64,000 bases of DNA, from positions 54,166-118,165 of the forward strand of contig QLIY01000386.1 in NCBI GenBank assembly GCA_003260075.1. Reading direction: 5' to 3'. This stretch comes from Phallusia mammillata. Its lineage: Eukaryota; Chordata; Ascidiacea; Phlebobranchia; Ascidiidae. The translations under genes were made by a program, and so were the position numbers. The notes beneath the pieces were generated by a model, which was not told where the DNA came from, did not search any database, and saw only the letters and a list, made by a program, of their open reading frames with translations. Position 1 is the stretch's first letter, and each line of letters opens with the position of its first letter. Positions 12,633 through 22,448 of the stretch are shown here, one piece after another.

Positions 12633-15600
12633 TCGTTTGAGTCAAGTCTCTCTGATTCATTTTGCAAAGTTTCCCAGTTCTTTCCGAGTTCCTGCAAGCG
12701 CAAAAACTCGTTACTATATTGTTTTGCAAAAAATATTAGTGCAAAAATTTACCAGATAATTTATGATGTAATACTTGTCGTAGTCCTTATTTTTGGGATT
12801 GAGTCGGCGATGTGCTTTCTTGCGCATGTGCTCACGTAAAGATGCCCGATCTTTGAAAAGTTTCTCACAAAAGAGACATTGCAGTCTGTGAAGGTTAAAC
12901 ATAATTAAAGAAAGAATTAGGACAAACACAAAAAACTTACGCATCCAACTTTGCATGTATTTCGTCTAAAAACTCCCGCACGTTCACTGAAACACATGTT
13001 TATTTTAAGGTAAACGGGTTTTTCACCCTGTTGCCTGTCTTTAATATTGAACAAACTATAAAATGTGTCACGTGCTTTTAAACCATCTTTTTGGCACATT
13101 AGTTTGGTGAACATAGCGGGAAACACGCGCGCCCGCAATTGCAACGTGATTATGTCTGTTGATGCAGAAGTTTTTGTTGGCAGAATCCTTTTTAACAGAG
13201 CAATATTTAAAGCTACATATTGTTTTCAAAACATATCAGCTACATTGTATGAAACATATTATGTGATTTGTATTTAGATCTTGTAATCAATTAATCCGTT
13301 GAGACCTTTCCTGATGGCATTTTTACAAGTATGTAAAACAATGCAGGCAATGAAGATTTTTCTGGAAATATAATTTACAGTTCTATCATTATGTTGCAAT
13401 ACACAGCTTGCAATGGGTGGTTTATTTGCTTTGAACCAGCAAACTATTATTAGTGTCATACATTTAGCGGGATGGTGGTTTCAACATATTAAAGTACCAG
13501 ATAGATTTTTTCAAATCTGGTTGTATGACACCCCTGAACCAACTTTACTAACCGATATTATCTGGATGTCCGATGTTGAAGTTGTGATCTTCTGTCATGT
13601 GATTGAACAAGTTAATTCGATTACCCTGAGGCACATAATAATAGTTATAACATTGTTTGCAAAAGGAAACAATCCAAAAACTGATACTCTCACAAAGTTT
13701 ATTTTAATGACATTGATTTTGAAACCTTCTCCTCAAAACCTTTTAGGGTAAACCATCATGATTGTTTTTGAAATTACAGATTTTATTGGTTTTGTTTGTA
13801 ATAATATATACACAGCCAAAAAGGGGTCTTCCATGATTGTTGTTATACCACAAGTAAAAAAAATACCTTGAAGTGTTTTGTACAAAAAGGGCACATTCTT
13901 TCGAAATTGTTGTCTTTTCTTTCAAACTCTTGTCGAAGTAAAAGTTGTTTCTACATCAATTATTAAACAAAGTTGGTAAAAAAATTAGATTTGTGGTATT
14001 TCCTATTAGCACAACATTTACCAATTTGGACAACTGCAATTCCTCACGAATTTTTTTGTCTTCTGGCAAAGCATCACAAAGTAAAAAGTATTCTTCAGAT
14101 TCCCCCATATCTTTACGTCCTGTGTTTGTTTTTATCTTTGAACAAAATTCATCAAGAGGACCTTCTTGGAAACGTTTTTTCCAATATATTGCATATCTGG
14201 AAAAAAAGTGTTGCAGAATTTAATTATCAAAATTTCCCCACACTAGACAGTCAAATAACACACTTTCATGTATTGCCGGCGACTTACTTTCTTAAGTCAG
14301 CAATTAGCTTGACATCAGCTACAACCATCTTATGTTCTACAATCAGGTGACACAAGTATTCATCGTAATGAGCTTTTGAGTCCAAATCTTTCTCAGTATA
14401 TTGGCAAAGCATACATGGTGTTTCATTATCAGCTAACTTCTTGTTTGATGCTTCAACTACGGACAGGGTTTAAAATAATTCATATGTATTGGTCATTGTA
14501 TAAGTATTAACACAGTTGTTATTTGTCTGCTGTATTTGCCACTGAAAAAAGTTTTAAATATTGCACCTGAGTTTGGAGTAAGCTTTTCTTCTTTCAACAG
14601 AAGTGGTTCTAGAATCATGCTATGAGAGCTTTTGTGGTCATTATGGCTTTCATCATAAACATACTGCAAACATTGTGTGAGACAATAAATAATTGATTCA
14701 CATAACCTTGAGAGATCAGCAGATTTAGACATAAGTGCAGTACAGCTATCAAATTTAGTGTAAAAACACTGTGTCAGTTGAATGTTTTTGTGGACACGAA
14801 AGATGGTTTTCCTAATTGTCCCCAATCTATCTGTGTAGTTTGTCTTGTTTATGCTTGGGCACATACACCATTAGCAATAGGTCCCCACACTTTTGCCCAG
14901 TGAATAAGTAACAGTACCCATGGTCAAATGATGTGATTATTTTTGAATAAATTGGTAAAAAAAGTAACATGTACTTTGAATTCAATCCATTAAAAGCTCT
15001 TGCCTTTGTTTTTTTACACAAGAGACACGTCCTTTCCTGCCCAGAAATACAGACCCACAAAAACAACATAAAAATACACGCCATTCCAGTTTGCAAATTT
15101 TAAGATCACATTATGGCCACAAAATTAATTCTTCAGTAAGTGCAGCCTTTTTTGAAGTTTCCTTTTTAGCAAGCCGGTTTGTGTTAGGTCGTCCATAGTC
15201 ACTGAAGAAACAATTTTGGCTAACTATCTATCACATGTGTATTTCACATGTGAACCTTAATCCTTGGATTTGATACTACAGAATAAACATTAAAAAATAT
15301 TTAATAAAGTACTTACATTTTTACTTTCTGCATTAGGTACAGCTACATTCTCTGCTTTAGTGTTATCCTAGAAAAACAGTGTGATATGTCAAACTGCTGT
15401 CACAAAAAACACATAACTATAACCAACCCTAATAGGTGTTTTAACAGAACATTTTTTTTATTTTTGCCAGTTTTTATCCGCTCATTACATTTTTCTATAT
15501 TTTTAGTGAAAAGAAGCTTAAAAATGACTGGACAGATAATCTAAAAATTGTTACATTAAATAGAATAACACAGACTCACTTGCCCTTTGGACTCACTTAA

Positions 15601-18600
15601 AATAAGTTATCGCGTTCAAGTTCAACATTTGAAGCCATGTGTACTTACATTTGACTTTGACATGGAACTGGAATAAGAAACTAAATTGTCATTAACATCT
15701 GTATCCTCTGTTGATCTACTTTGTCCAATATCAACAGTTTCAGCACCAGAGTCAGCAGATTGTTCTTTTTTAACTGTTTTAATTAAACCAACTTCACTTG
15801 CATTGGTAGATTGTAGTGGTTCAACATTATCACAACCACCAACTTCTTCTGGTTTTGTATTTTCATTGTCAAGTTCTTTATTTTCCATTTCCATATTCAA
15901 CTAATTACCAAACGTATATTTGCTGGAGCGAAGTTGAAAATATTCTTGCAAATGCAATGTAATATTACAATTAAACGAAAATGCAAACAGGAGTAAAACA
16001 AAATTTTTAAACCAATTAATAAGAGTAATTTGTTTTTGGTTTGCTTCAGCAAACACAAAATATGGTTTTGGTCATTGTTTCCTTAATAACGGAAATGTAT
16101 GTAATGAATAATGGAATTTGCAAAATTAGAAATTTGATATATCACATACTCGACATGATTTTTTGTTCAACTAATTAGTTTCTTGTTTAGGGGTGATGGG
16201 CTGATGGCTAAACAACTTTCTCTATCTAAAGAATATATATTCTATATTACAAAGAACTAGTGATGGGACGGGTACCTGGTACACGGTACTCAGTATCGAT
16301 GGTATCGAACGATTTCAGTGGTATCGATACTCATACTCTATATCAAAATATTTTGTCTCAGTTTTCAACACCAACGTGCGAGTACCGAAGGCCGATTTAC
16401 GACATAAGAATACAGGCAACTTTATGCCAATATTTGCTTCGGACAGCACTAAATTGGAAAAAAGTTGCGCCGGTTTACGTATCTTTTTCGCTATCACGTG
16501 GAAATTACATTTTTCGGCATGTGTGTGTGCACGCCTGTACCCCGACCATGGCAGATAAATTAGCCAGTGATATACAACTAAGTACAACACTACACTTAAG
16601 TACTCGGTAATCGTACTCGGTACTCGGTATCGAAGGTATATACATGTGGTACTCGTCGGTACTCGCTTCAAAACCTGGTATCGTCCCATCAATACAAAGA
16701 ACTATAGTAATTATAATTACTGTATGGGCTGGTGTACATCACTTATGCGTAAAAAACAAGAAAATGCAGTACAGGACATTCTTAGTTTTTTAATTACTGT
16801 ATCCCATTTATCCGTATTACACAAAGTTACCAAAGAAAACAGTTAAAAGAGCACACGTGTAAACTGCAAATACACTGCAGCCAAACACACGCAAAATACG
16901 TCAAACGGGAAATCCCCTTCTTGCTGCACCGCAAAAGACAAAACTACAAAAATGTCAAACAATTTATTTGGTCGAAACCGGGTCTGCATAAAAATGACTG
17001 ATTCGGTGAAATAAAAATGGCAAACTGAATATTCAGTACATCACTAATTTGGGGGGGGGGGGGTAAACTGATGCAAAAATTATNGGGGGGGGGGTTAAAC
17101 TGATGCAAAAATTATTAAATGATGTTTTAACTTAAAAGTAAAAATACTTTTGAGGTGAGATTTCTCGCTTAGTCCTTCTGTGTGCATTTATTACGAACAG
17201 AAACTGATTAGAAATCAACGTAACTGAACAGAAAAAAGAACAGTATTTTTCGTAGCCACTGATCTAGAAAAAAAACAGTGGTCGTAGCCAAAGTATATGT
17301 AAAACACAAGTACCGGTAGTCCAACCTAACAACGCTTTTCCGTAGTCCTGTCTAACGCTGTAGGAACTACATGTGAACTTTCACCCAGTCCCGTCTTTTA
17401 GTCATGTCTAACAAACGCTTTTCCGTAGTCCCGTCTAACGCTATAAGAAATGCGTGTGAACTTTTACCCAGTCCCGTCTTTTAGTCATGTCTAACAAACG
17501 TTTTTCCATAGTCCCGTCTAACGCTATATTCCTACAAGAACTGCGTGTGAACTTTCACCCAGTCCGGGCTATTAGTCGTGTCCAACAAACGCTTTCCCGT
17601 AGTCCTGCCTCTCCCGTCTTTTAGACCTCAATTTCCGTATTTCCGTCGTCCCGTATTCCCGTATTCCCGTATTTTAGACATGTCCCAGCACCAGAGAGAA
17701 GCTGGTCAATATTTTGAATTGAAGATATACCTGCAGATAATTAAACATATATCGGAAAGATAAAGAGATGAAGATTTAATTGCAGTCATGTATTCTAGAC
17801 CAGGGCGCCAGTGTATATGTTATTTTTGGGTGTTTATGTTTGTTTGCTTGTTTCATTTTTATCTTCGCTCATAATGAGTCCGCCGCCACCCGCCAAGCTG
17901 CCTGTTTTTATTGCAAGTCCATTGATTATTTTTTGTTTGATTTTTTCGGTTTTTTAGCAGTTGGTGACTTCAATTTAGTTCAACCCAAAGTCTATATAAA
18001 ACGGGTGACACTAAAACGCTGAATGGGCGGGACGTCGCGGAAACCGCAAAATATCAGGTAAATTGCTGACGGTTAGTGCTATTAGGGTTGGGTTGAGGTT
18101 TTATAAAAGTATATGAATCAAAAAATGTCCCTGCCTAAAACTTATTCAGCTGTTTCCTGACATTCAGCAAAAATGCTTGGGCGGGAAGTCTCCCTCGGCC
18201 GCTGAATGTTTCCCTCGGCCGCTGAATGTTTCTCTCGGTCACGGATAGTATCCGGGGGAATTAGTTTTAATAATTTTCTATTATAAAACCTTATTCCAAC
18301 CTTAATAGCACTAACCGTCAGCAATTTAACCCGATATTCAGCGGTTTTCACGACACCCCGCCATCTCCCGCCCATTCAGCGTTTTAGTGTCACCCATATA
18401 AAACACAATTTGTCCAACCCATTGTTATGCAATAAAGCCTATGGAGCCATTTTGTGTCCAAATTGATACTGCGGGGATAGGAAAATAACACATAAATTGT
18501 TTAATTTATAAAAACTGGAGAGCTTAAACACGAATTTGATTCGCCAATTTGAATAAAAATTTCGGATTCTAACATTTCAAACCCCCCCCCCTAGAATATA

Positions 18601-19210
18601 TAAAATGGAAGTATATCAGAAAGCCACTATTCTAGTTTAATTTATAAAAACTGGAGAGCTTAAACACGAATTTGATTCGCAAATTTGAATAAAAATTTCG
18701 GATTCTAACATTTCAACGCAATAATAAAAGCTAAATTGCCTTTTTTCATGTAAATTTGGCCGCTTATTTTTCATGTAAACTTTAAATATTTGCATTCGGC
18801 ATGCATTATCATGCTCAAATGACCCTAGAACCCAAATTTTTGATTCGATTTGGCCTATCAAATTCGCATGAAAGCCGACCAGTTGGTAAAAATCAGACAA
18901 TTTATGCGTTTTTCCCTATACCTGCTGTATAAATTTGGACACAAAATGGCGTCCATGAGACTCTATCGCGTAACAATGGGTTGGGCTACTTGTGTTTTAT
19001 TTATACTTTGGTTCAACCCATCGGGAACCACTGGGTTGAAGCAATGTTGCTTAAGTTTTTTGCTCAGGGAAACACAAGCGACCAAGATAGGATTAGATCC
19101 TATGACCTTGTGATCATTTTGATGAATATATAATGTGAATGACTTACCTTGTTGCTAGAACATTCTGTGAGAGTTTGATGAACATAACCAACACTTTCAG
19201 ATTCTGACAT
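12633..19210 (-). CDS. ZNF277: ZNF277-like C2H2 zinc-finger protein, 3' end missing
   Basis: Orthologue of ZNF277, a C2H2 zinc-finger nuclear protein. Exons on the minus strand: 19148-19210 (start MSESESVGYVHQ), 15649-15900, 15317-15367, 14288-14456, 14022-14196, 13867-13950, 13553-13625, 12941-12986, 12753-12885, 12633-12691. Diagnostic blocks are PCMLC with HLIVEHKMVVADVKLIADL; YAIYWKKRF with EEYFLLCDALPEDKKIREEL; MCPFC with HMTEDHNFNIGHPDNI; LQCLFCEKLFKDRASLREHM with NPKNKDYDKYYIINYL; and ELGKNWETLQ. From 14196 leftwards the exons join in phase. The exon 15317-15367 ends in phase 0 while 14288-14456 needs one carried base, so an intermediate exon is missing or lies in 14493-15100. After 12633 a good donor is present, but the last two zinc-finger blocks known from the family are not found. 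The exon at 19148 is tentative; ATG 15894 is the alternative start. Confidence 0.85.
14493..15205 (-). other. Coding-like stretch in a ZNF277 intron, unassigned
   Basis: On the minus strand, open frames contain plausible protein segments: ERTCLLCKKTKARAFNG near 15030 and IIYCLTQCLQYVYDES near 14670. A further segment, GRPNTNRLAKKETSKKAAL, lies near 15160 behind a strong acceptor. One frame ends at a donor (TCAG, then GTGCAA) in exactly the phase required by the ZNF277 exon at 14456. It could therefore be an extra ZNF277 exon, a nested gene or a decayed mobile element. I do not recognise the family. Confidence 0.35.
16260..16690. mobile_element. MITE with TGATGGGACG termini and a repeated GGTACTCGGTA motif
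   Basis: The ends are inverted: TGATGGGACG at the left and CGTCCCATCA at the right. Both are followed inward by GGTACC/GGTATC-type sequence, and the interior repeats GGTACTCGG-like words. The flanks carry the same 12 bases, TACAAAGAACTA, at 16248-16259 and 16693-16704. That is best explained as a target-site duplication, long for a DNA transposon. No transposase frame was seen. The superfamily is not assigned. Confidence 0.7.
17051..17106. repeat. Duplicated 20-mer with G13, N and G10 tracts
   Basis: G13 at 17051-17063, then a 20-base sequence, an N at 17084, G10 and the same sequence again. The N marks an unresolved join. It belongs to the same class of homopolymer joins as elsewhere in the window. 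Confidence 0.85.
17320..17690. repeat. Degenerate tandem satellite, unit about 85-90 bases, with a CCCGTATT sub-array
   Basis: At least three to four diverged units share the words TTTTCCGTAGTCC, GTCTAACGCTATA, GTGAACTTTCACCCAGTCC and TTTTAGTCATGTCTAACAAA. The array ends in shorter CCGTATT/CCCGTATT repeats at about 17630-17675. It lies in the large ZNF277 first intron, next to MITEs. No coding potential is evident. Confidence 0.8.
18003..18395. mobile_element. Inner MITE with a 9-base target-site duplication
   Basis: The termini are a perfect inverted pair: GGGTGACACTAAAACGCTGA on the left and its complement on the right. Pairing continues inward over about 100 bases. The flanks carry ATATAAAAC at 17994-18002 and 18396-18404, a 9-base target-site duplication. 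The interior has about 2.5 copies of a 21-base repeat built on TCCCTCGGCCGCTGAATGTT. It is inserted in the left arm of a larger MITE, so it is the younger insertion. Confidence 0.85.
18500..18715. repeat. Direct duplication joined by C10 and a short unique piece
   Basis: About 80 bases at 18500-18580 recur at 18636-18715 with one clear difference. Between them are C10 (18582-18591) and about 44 other bases. It lies inside the MITE at 17985-19010 and is probably an assembly join. Confidence 0.8.
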
Positions 19211-19466
19211 TCTGACATTCAAATTAATAAAGAAAATAAAAAATATAGAAACTTTGTGTGCTGGAAAGCTTGACAAGCATAGAATATTGTGTACAAATTT
19301 CTGGTGCACACATGCAAGTATCATAATTTGCTTATTGAAGGTAAACTGATCAAGTAAATAAATTAAGGTGTGTTGCAATTGCATGCTGTATTGCATTGTG
19401 GCCTCGATAGACTAAAAAAGCAAAATGTATGATTCACTTTTAGTTCATAAATATTAGTTAAAGTAA
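19211..19466. promoter_or_regulatory. Candidate bidirectional promoter between ZNF277 and BORCS6
   Basis: Only 256 bases separate the tentative ZNF277 start (ATG at 19210, minus strand) from the BORCS6 start (ATG at 19467, plus strand). The sequence is AT-rich and has no further coding signal. Shared promoter function is an inference from the divergent layout. It depends on the ZNF277 first exon being real. Confidence 0.45.
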
Positions 19467-20169
19467 ATGTCAACTGTTTCAAGTTCATCTGATTATGTTG
19501 GAGCTCCTTCTACAAAGTTAACACATACTCTGAGTGATGGCATGCTTAGTGTTGAAGGTGAAAATGTGTCTTTTGTAGCTGAGGACTTCATTGAAAAAAT
19601 TCGCATTGGCAAGTGTTATGTCAATGAATGAATTTTGGTATTTCCCATTCGTTGTTTTTTAAATTTATATTTTGTGTTAGGGAACTCGAATGAGATGCCC
19701 AATATAACTCATAGTCCGAAGAACAATAGCAATGTTCAACTTCCGGTCGTAGATGCCAATGTTCTGGATGATTTAGAAAAAAAAAGTGAAAATCTTACTA
19801 ACAGTGTGGATGCTGTGTTACAAGAAATTACAAAACGACTTAGCAAGGTTAGCAATGTCAAAAAAATGTTGTGTTAATTAAAAATATTTGTCTTCTGGAT
19901 TAGATATCAGCAATATCTGTTGGAAATGTTCAAACATGCACAGATGCTGTAAATGATATGAGTAAACAGGTTGAAGATGCTGTCCATTCTATGTACTCAC
20001 TGATTGCCCATTGTGAAGAAATGGACAAAGCTATGAAGCCAGTCACTGAAATTGCAGCTAAAATGTAAATACTATACTCAAACATTAGGTCACTTTTATG
20101 TTTATTTTTTTATTTTCCAGAGAAAAAATCAAAGATGTTTTGTCAGCACTGGAAGCCCACGTTCAATAG
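19467..20169 (+). CDS. BORCS6: BORC complex subunit 6 (lyspersin)
   Basis: BORCS6 is a subunit of BORC, which couples lysosomes to ARL8 and kinesin. Four exons join in phase: 19467-19608, 19681-19847, 19904-20064, 20121-20169, giving 172 residues. The C-terminal 100 residues match the family: VLDDLEKKSENLT, AISVGNVQTCTDAVNDM, VEDAVHSMYSLIAHCEEMDK and EKIKDVLSALEA. The N-terminus is short and Ser-rich, shorter than in vertebrates. The first intron must use a GC donor (ATTG, then GCAAGT at 19609), because any GT donor nearby gives a frame with an early stop. It is the first gene of a tight same-strand cluster with TBC1D7 and CWC25. Confidence 0.85.
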
Positions 20170-20366
20170 ACAACATACCATGATCATTTAATAAAACCAT
20201 TTTTGTATTTTTATGTGCAATTGGGTAACACTGTGTTTTATTTGGCATATGCTTGTGTGTTTAATTAGATGTGGAGTAGTGTATGAATGTAATAAACATG
20301 CAATGTTTTCTTGTTTTCAGGTTTTTCATAAATTAGTATTATATCATTATTAATTGGATGTTTCAC
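20170..20366 (+). promoter_or_regulatory. BORCS6-TBC1D7 intergenic spacer with polyA signal and acceptor
   Basis: AATAAA at 20190-20195 and again near 20291, followed by a pyrimidine tract and TTTTCAG ending at about 20321, then the TBC1D7 start at 20367. This is the order expected for 3' end formation followed by trans-splicing inside an operon. An ordinary 5' UTR intron acceptor is the alternative. Confidence 0.5.
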
Positions 20367-21242
20367 ATGTCTGATGATTCAAGCCGAAGGAACTTTCGTG
20401 TTACCTATTATGATAAAGTTGGATGCAGGAGTGCCATAAGTGAAAAGGCACTTGTGGCTATTTTAAAGGATGAGGTTATTGAGCAAAAGAAATTGGAAAG
20501 CTTTTGCATTCGCTTTCCAGTTCCAGCAAGTTACAGGATGTTGATTTGGAAAATATTACTTAACATTCTTCCCATTCACCAACAATCACATAAATTTGTA
20601 ATGCAACAAAGAAAGGACCAATTTGATGACTTACAGCGTGCACTGGTTGTGATGAGGAAAATCAATGATCAAACTTCACCTAGTGAAACTTGTTTAAGAA
20701 TGTATTTACTTGAAACTGGTGAACTTGGACTACAATTTTTTTCTGCCCCATGGCACAAGTTTTTCTGTTCCATTGCTTCGGCGGTAAATGACATGGCTGA
20801 TTGTTCTGTAACTGCATACTGGTTATCAGTTTATATGTACAAGTTTTTTAATATTGTAAACTACCTTAAATACAACCACGAATTTATAGATGTTATCGTA
20901 ACAACTCTTAAAAAGGAAAACATCAAGCTTTTTCATCACATTGAAACACTACACCTGATTGACAACTTACCTATTGTATCATGGTACAAACATGCTTTTG
21001 CAGAAGTTTTGCACTCTGACCCACTGGAAAAAATTTGGGATGTTTTACTTGGCCAAGCACCTCGCATACTGCCATATGTAGCAGTGCAAATTTTACTAAC
21101 ACATGAGATTAAATTGTTTCAATTAGATTCTTTAGCAAAATGCCTGTCACTTTTAAATTCTGTTCCATACTCGCATGATCTGAGTGATATTATAGTAAGC
21201 AAAAGTACTGACCTGTGGTTGCGAATGGAAAAAATTCCATAA
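20367..21242 (+). CDS. TBC1D7: TBC1 domain family member 7, single exon
   Basis: TBC1D7 is the third subunit of the TSC1-TSC2 complex, which restrains Rheb and mTORC1 at lysosomes. One uninterrupted frame gives 291 residues from MSDDSSRRNFRVTYYDKVGC, matching the family start better than the ATG at 20358. Further matches are FPVPASYRMLIWKILLNILP, HKFVMQQRKDQFDDL, LRMYLLETGELGL, PYVAVQILLTHEIKLFQLDS and the C-terminal DIIVSKSTDLW. No IxxDxxR and YxQ dual-finger motifs are visible, in line with TBC1D7 acting structurally rather than as a classical Rab GAP. It has no introns, unlike its neighbours. The stop codon is only 57 bases before the CWC25 start. Confidence 0.9.
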   Translation: MSDDSSRRNFRVTYYDKVGCRSAISEKALVAILKDEVIEQKKLESFCIRFPVPASYRMLIWKILLNILPIHQQSHKFVMQQRKDQFDDLQRALVVMRKINDQTSPSETCLRMYLLETGELGLQFFSAPWHKFFCSIASAVNDMADCSVTAYWLSVYMYKFFNIVNYLKYNHEFIDVIVTTLKKENIKLFHHIETLHLIDNLPIVSWYKHAFAEVLHSDPLEKIWDVLLGQAPRILPYVAVQILLTHEIKLFQLDSLAKCLSLLNSVPYSHDLSDIIVSKSTDLWLRMEKIP

Positions 21243-21299
21243 GCCAACGTGTTATGATTTTTTTGTCTCTTAGATTTAAATTATTGTATCAAAAAAATT
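21243..21299 (+). promoter_or_regulatory. 57-base intergenic spacer with a probable trans-splice acceptor
   Basis: Between the TBC1D7 stop and the CWC25 ATG lies TTTTTTTGTCTCTTAG, a strong pyrimidine tract plus AG ending at about 21274. There is no AATAAA. There is no room for a promoter. This is the layout of operon junctions known from ascidians with spliced-leader trans-splicing. It is an inference; the leader itself is not in the window. Confidence 0.6.
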
Positions 21300-22448
21300 A
21301 TGATGGCAAAGTCATCTGGTGCACCGGGAGAATCAACAAACATACAATGGATGTATGAAGGAACCAACTCCAAAATAGACAGAGAAGCATATCTTTTGGG
21401 TAAAAGAATATCAAAAGTAGCAGAGGATAAAGGAGACTTTATTGTAGAGGATAAGACAAATGAAAATTTAAGTGTAACTGTTTTGGAAAAACTGGATTAT
21501 GAAAGCAAGATCCGAGAAGACCCTTTGATTTCCATTCGACAAAAAGAACAAGAAAAGAGACGGGAACTTTTAAGCAATCCTATTAAAAGAAAGCATTTGC
21601 AAACAGTGCTTAAAACAGCCTTAGAAAAAGATTTAAACTATTCATCAAAACATAAAAAGAAGAAAAAATCCAAGAAAAAAGATCATGATTCCCAGAGAAG
21701 AAAGAAGAGAAAACGACACCAGTCCACTGAAACAAGCAGCAGTAATGATGATTATGGTAGGAAGTCTGACAAACTTTTGAAAAATGCTGAAAAGAACAAG
21801 AAACTACAAGCTGCTTTAAAAAGAGCACTTAAGGAAGATCTTAGTGGAACTTCGGATCTTAGCTCTGATGAAGAAGAGTTTAAAAAGAAGCACAAACGGC
21901 ATTCCACAAAAGCTGACATTCCACAAATCCACAAAAAGAACAAGGAACACCACGCAAGAAATTACCATGATATATCTGATGATAACCGTGGAACAAGAAG
22001 TAAATCCCCAAATTCTAAAGAAATTGAAAAAGCAGCTGGTTATGGACTGCAAGTAGTTAAAGCAAAAGAGAAGGAACACAGAAAACCTACAAAGCCAAAA
22101 GTTCCATCTCCTGAACCAGTTAAGCCCAAGTACCAGCGCAAAGAGCGTCCAGGATTTACAAAAAAATTGTCAAAGGAGGAACTTGAAAGAAAGAGAAAGG
22201 AAATGATGAGTAATGCTGGTTGGAGAGATGAACAACGAAAGAAAAATATTAAGCACTACTCGGCTGAAGAAAAACACGACAAAGCTAGAGAAGATCATGT
22301 TCAAAAACTTCATGATATCCAGCACAAGAGAGATGGTAAGGTAAAAACCTTCCTTCATGATATGAAATTGCAACAGACAAACGTTGGCTCATTGCAAGAT
22401 ACAGTGAGAAGAAAAAGACACACCTTAAACAAATCAACTGATGAGTAA
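21300..22448 (+). CDS. CWC25: CWC25-like spliceosome protein without the N-terminal CIR domain
   Basis: CWC25 (CCDC49) is a step-one splicing factor that joins the activated spliceosome. A single-exon frame encodes 382 residues. Family blocks are IQWMYEGTNSKIDREAYLLG, SKIREDPLISIRQKEQEK, the Lys/Ser-rich low-complexity middle, AAGYGLQVVKAKEKE, and the C-terminal RPGFTKKLSKEELERKRKEM with MSNAGWRDEQRKKNI. The family normally begins with about 70 residues of CIR_N domain before the WMYQG block; here the frame starts only 15 residues before it, and an in-frame TGA lies just upstream of the acceptor. The domain is therefore absent or encoded on an unrecognised exon. The gene follows TBC1D7 by 57 bases. 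Possible 3' signal: ATTAAA at 22496-22501. Confidence 0.88.
   Translation: MMAKSSGAPGESTNIQWMYEGTNSKIDREAYLLGKRISKVAEDKGDFIVEDKTNENLSVTVLEKLDYESKIREDPLISIRQKEQEKRRELLSNPIKRKHLQTVLKTALEKDLNYSSKHKKKKKSKKKDHDSQRRKKRKRHQSTETSSSNDDYGRKSDKLLKNAEKNKKLQAALKRALKEDLSGTSDLSSDEEEFKKKHKRHSTKADIPQIHKKNKEHHARNYHDISDDNRGTRSKSPNSKEIEKAAGYGLQVVKAKEKEHRKPTKPKVPSPEPVKPKYQRKERPGFTKKLSKEELERKRKEMMSNAGWRDEQRKKNIKHYSAEEKHDKAREDHVQKLHDIQHKRDGKVKTFLHDMKLQQTNVGSLQDTVRRKRHTLNKSTDE

Larger units (their letters stand above)
17985..19010. mobile_element. MITE with inverted repeats of about 100 bases, split by a second MITE
   Basis: The left arm (about 17985-18002, continuing at 18396-18465) pairs with the right arm (about 18931-19010). 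Shared words, read from each end inward, are CAACCCATTGTTA and GCCATTTTGTGTCCAAATT; the outer part has AAAGTCTATATAAAACACA on the left against a TTTATACTTT-type complement on the right. The left arm is interrupted by the element at 18003-18395. The interior also carries a C10-joined duplication. No transposase frame was seen. Confidence 0.65.

Noticed and set aside
16260-16692. Overlapping frames on both strands
   Set aside because: They fall entirely within a MITE and show no transposase similarity.
17320-17690. CRISPR-like array
   Set aside because: Units are degenerate with no unique spacers of equal size; it is a eukaryotic satellite.
19100-19396. 98-codon minus-strand frame as a whole gene
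   Set aside because: Only the 21 codons from ATG 19210 to a good donor are plausible, as a first exon of ZNF277.
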